Assembly (NCBI GenBank): GCA_041675865.1
Contig: JBAYTA010000046.1
Coordinates: forward strand, 1-13,835
DNA length: 13,835 nucleotides
Direction: 5' to 3'
DNA from: DUVT01 sp041675865
GTDB taxonomy: Bacteria > Bacillota_I > Bacilli_A > ML615J-28 > CAG-698
In this document: in pieces, positions 12,872 through 13,835 of the stretch
Layout: each line of letters begins with the position of its first letter
Numbering within the stretch: the first letter of the stretch is position 1
The notes under the pieces: model-generated
Told to the model about the DNA's origin: nothing
Database searches by the model: none
Seen by the model: the letters and a program-made list of their open reading frames with translations, nothing else
Made by a program: the position numbers and the translations under genes

Positions 12872-13835
12872 TTAAACCTTTTTTAATACTACAGCAGTAC
12901 CCATACCGCCGCCAATACATAAACTAGCAAGACCTAATTTATTATTTTTATCTCTTAACATATTATGAATTAAAGTAACAATAATTCTATTTCCTGATGC
13001 TCCAACTGGATGACCTAAAGCAATAGCTCCGCCATTTGGATTTGTTTTCGCAATTATTTCTTCTTCACTCATGCCATGTTCTTTAGCTAAACCTTTAATA
13101 ACACCTAAAGATTGTGCAGCAAAAGCTTCATTCAATTCTAATGTATCAATATCAGATAGTTTTAAATTTGCATGTTCTAAAACATTTTTAATTGCAGGAA
13201 TTGGACCAAGTCCCATAACACTTGGATCAACACCAGCTTGACCTACACCAATAATTTCTACAAGCGGAGTTAAATTATATTTTTTAACTGCTTCTTCACT
13301 AGCAACTACTACAAAACTAACTCCATCATTAATTCCTGATGAATTAGCTGCAGTAACACTACCATCTTTCTTAAAGGCTGGTCTTAAACTACCGATTTTT
13401 TCTCTTGTGGTTGTACGGTTTATATATTCATCTTTTTCAAAGACAATATCACCTTTTCTTGTTTTTATAACAACAGGGATAATTTCGTCTTTAAATAATC
13501 CTTTATCATCAGCATTGATTGCTTTTTGTTGAGAAACCCATGCGAAATCATCTTGTTCTTCTCTTGTAAGTTGATATTGATCTACTACATTTTCTGCAGT
13601 GATTCCCATATGATATCCATTAAATGCATCAGTTAAGCCATCTAAAATCATATAATCAACTAAGTTAAATGAACCCATTTTTACGCCATTTCTAACTTTT
13701 CCATCAACTAAGTAAGGAGCTTGGCTCATTGATTCAACTCCACCAGCAACAATTACATTTGCCATATTAGCTTTAATATTAACATAGGCATTTAGAACTG
13801 ATTTCATTCCAGAACCACAAATCATATTTACAGTA
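12872..13835 (-). CDS. Acetyl-CoA acetyltransferase (thiolase), N-terminus beyond window
   Basis: The C-terminal 320 or so residues of a biosynthetic-type thiolase, which joins two acetyl-CoA to acetoacetyl-CoA (or cleaves the product). The frame stays open to the right edge, and the codons before the first visible ATG (13825) read T-V-N, as in T-x-N-x-x-C-G-S-G. That ATG is therefore internal and about 80 residues are missing. The nucleophilic Cys is in I-C-G-S-G-M-K (13817-13819). His in G-H-P-V-G-A-S-G (13010-13012) and Cys in L-C-I-G-G-G-M-G (12917-12919) complete the active site. N-E-A-F-A is present. First visible gene of the operon; its promoter is outside the window. Confidence 0.95.
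   Translation of the reverse strand, partial: TVNMICGSGMKSVLNAYVNIKANMANVIVAGGVESMSQAPYLVDGKVRNGVKMGSFNLVDYMILDGLTDAFNGYHMGITAENVVDQYQLTREEQDDFAWVSQQKAINADDKGLFKDEIIPVVIKTRKGDIVFEKDEYINRTTTREKIGSLRPAFKKDGSVTAANSSGINDGVSFVVVASEEAVKKYNLTPLVEIIGVGQAGVDPSVMGLGPIPAIKNVLEHANLKLSDIDTLELNEAFAAQSLGVIKGLAKEHGMSEEEIIAKTNPNGGAIALGHPVGASGNRIIVTLIHNMLRDKNNKLGLASLCIGGGMGTAVVLKKV

Noticed and set aside
1..13835. UGA read as tryptophan (Mycoplasma code)
   Set aside because: All conserved Trp codons are TGG and no conserved gene has an in-frame TGA, so the standard bacterial code is sufficient.

Overview
The window is AT-rich (I estimate about 30% G+C). Every tryptophan in its conserved proteins is encoded by TGG. 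All intact genes with a visible stop end in TAA (most) or TAG, and none ends in TGA. Promoters are ordinary sigma-70/A type with strong AGGAGG-like ribosome sites. This fits a low-GC Bacillota or Mycoplasmatota, such as an Acholeplasma/Izemoplasma-like bacterium, using UGG for Trp. The lineage is an inference. The presence of a YfhO/CsbB/GtcA-type set argues for undecaprenyl-linked cell-envelope glycans.

Layout, left to right. (1) 1-1640: a restriction island on the minus strand. It holds the 5' part of a type I restriction subunit (hsdR, cut by the window edge), a 65-residue XRE regulator that overlaps it by one base, the XRE promoter, and four direct repeats spaced 19-20 bp apart. (2) 1655-1909: two stem-loops, then a tRNA-Arg(CCU) with its own promoter and terminator. 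The 3' end of the tRNA faces the restriction island. (3) 1915-7468: a four-gene, tightly overlapping minus-strand operon. In transcription order it encodes a CsbB-like glycosyltransferase, a GtrA/GtcA-like flippase, a YfhO-like membrane glycosyltransferase and an O-antigen-ligase/polymerase-like membrane protein. The first three match the parts list of the system that decorates lipoteichoic acid with sugars in Bacillus and Listeria. (4) 7491-8461: a plus-strand stretch with two very small genes (22 and 44 codons) behind near-identical promoters, followed by a uracil-DNA-glycosylase-superfamily protein. (5) 8460-10676: a small membrane protein and a long monofunctional haem catalase, both on the minus strand. 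The catalase promoter overlaps a perfect 10-bp inverted repeat. (6) 10718-13835: a minus-strand acyl-CoA operon encoding thiolase, an SDR 3-hydroxyacyl dehydrogenase and a divergent KAS III-like condensing enzyme. It ends in a wreck where the start of a CoA-transferase is fused out of frame to the tail of an alpha/beta hydrolase.

How the parts may work together. In region 3, the cytosolic enzyme would load a sugar on undecaprenyl phosphate, the GtrA-like protein would flip it, and YfhO would transfer it outside the cell. The ligase-like protein would add a further polymerising or ligating step. In region 6, thiolase plus SDR would make or use a 3-hydroxyacyl-CoA, and the KAS III-like enzyme would condense acyl groups. 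The CoA-transferase and hydrolase that presumably finished the pathway have been lost by deletion. The points most worth a second look are that deletion fusion, the Cys-His-His active site of the KAS III-like enzyme, the four-gene envelope operon, the microproteins with twin promoters, and the repeats that may control the restriction system.
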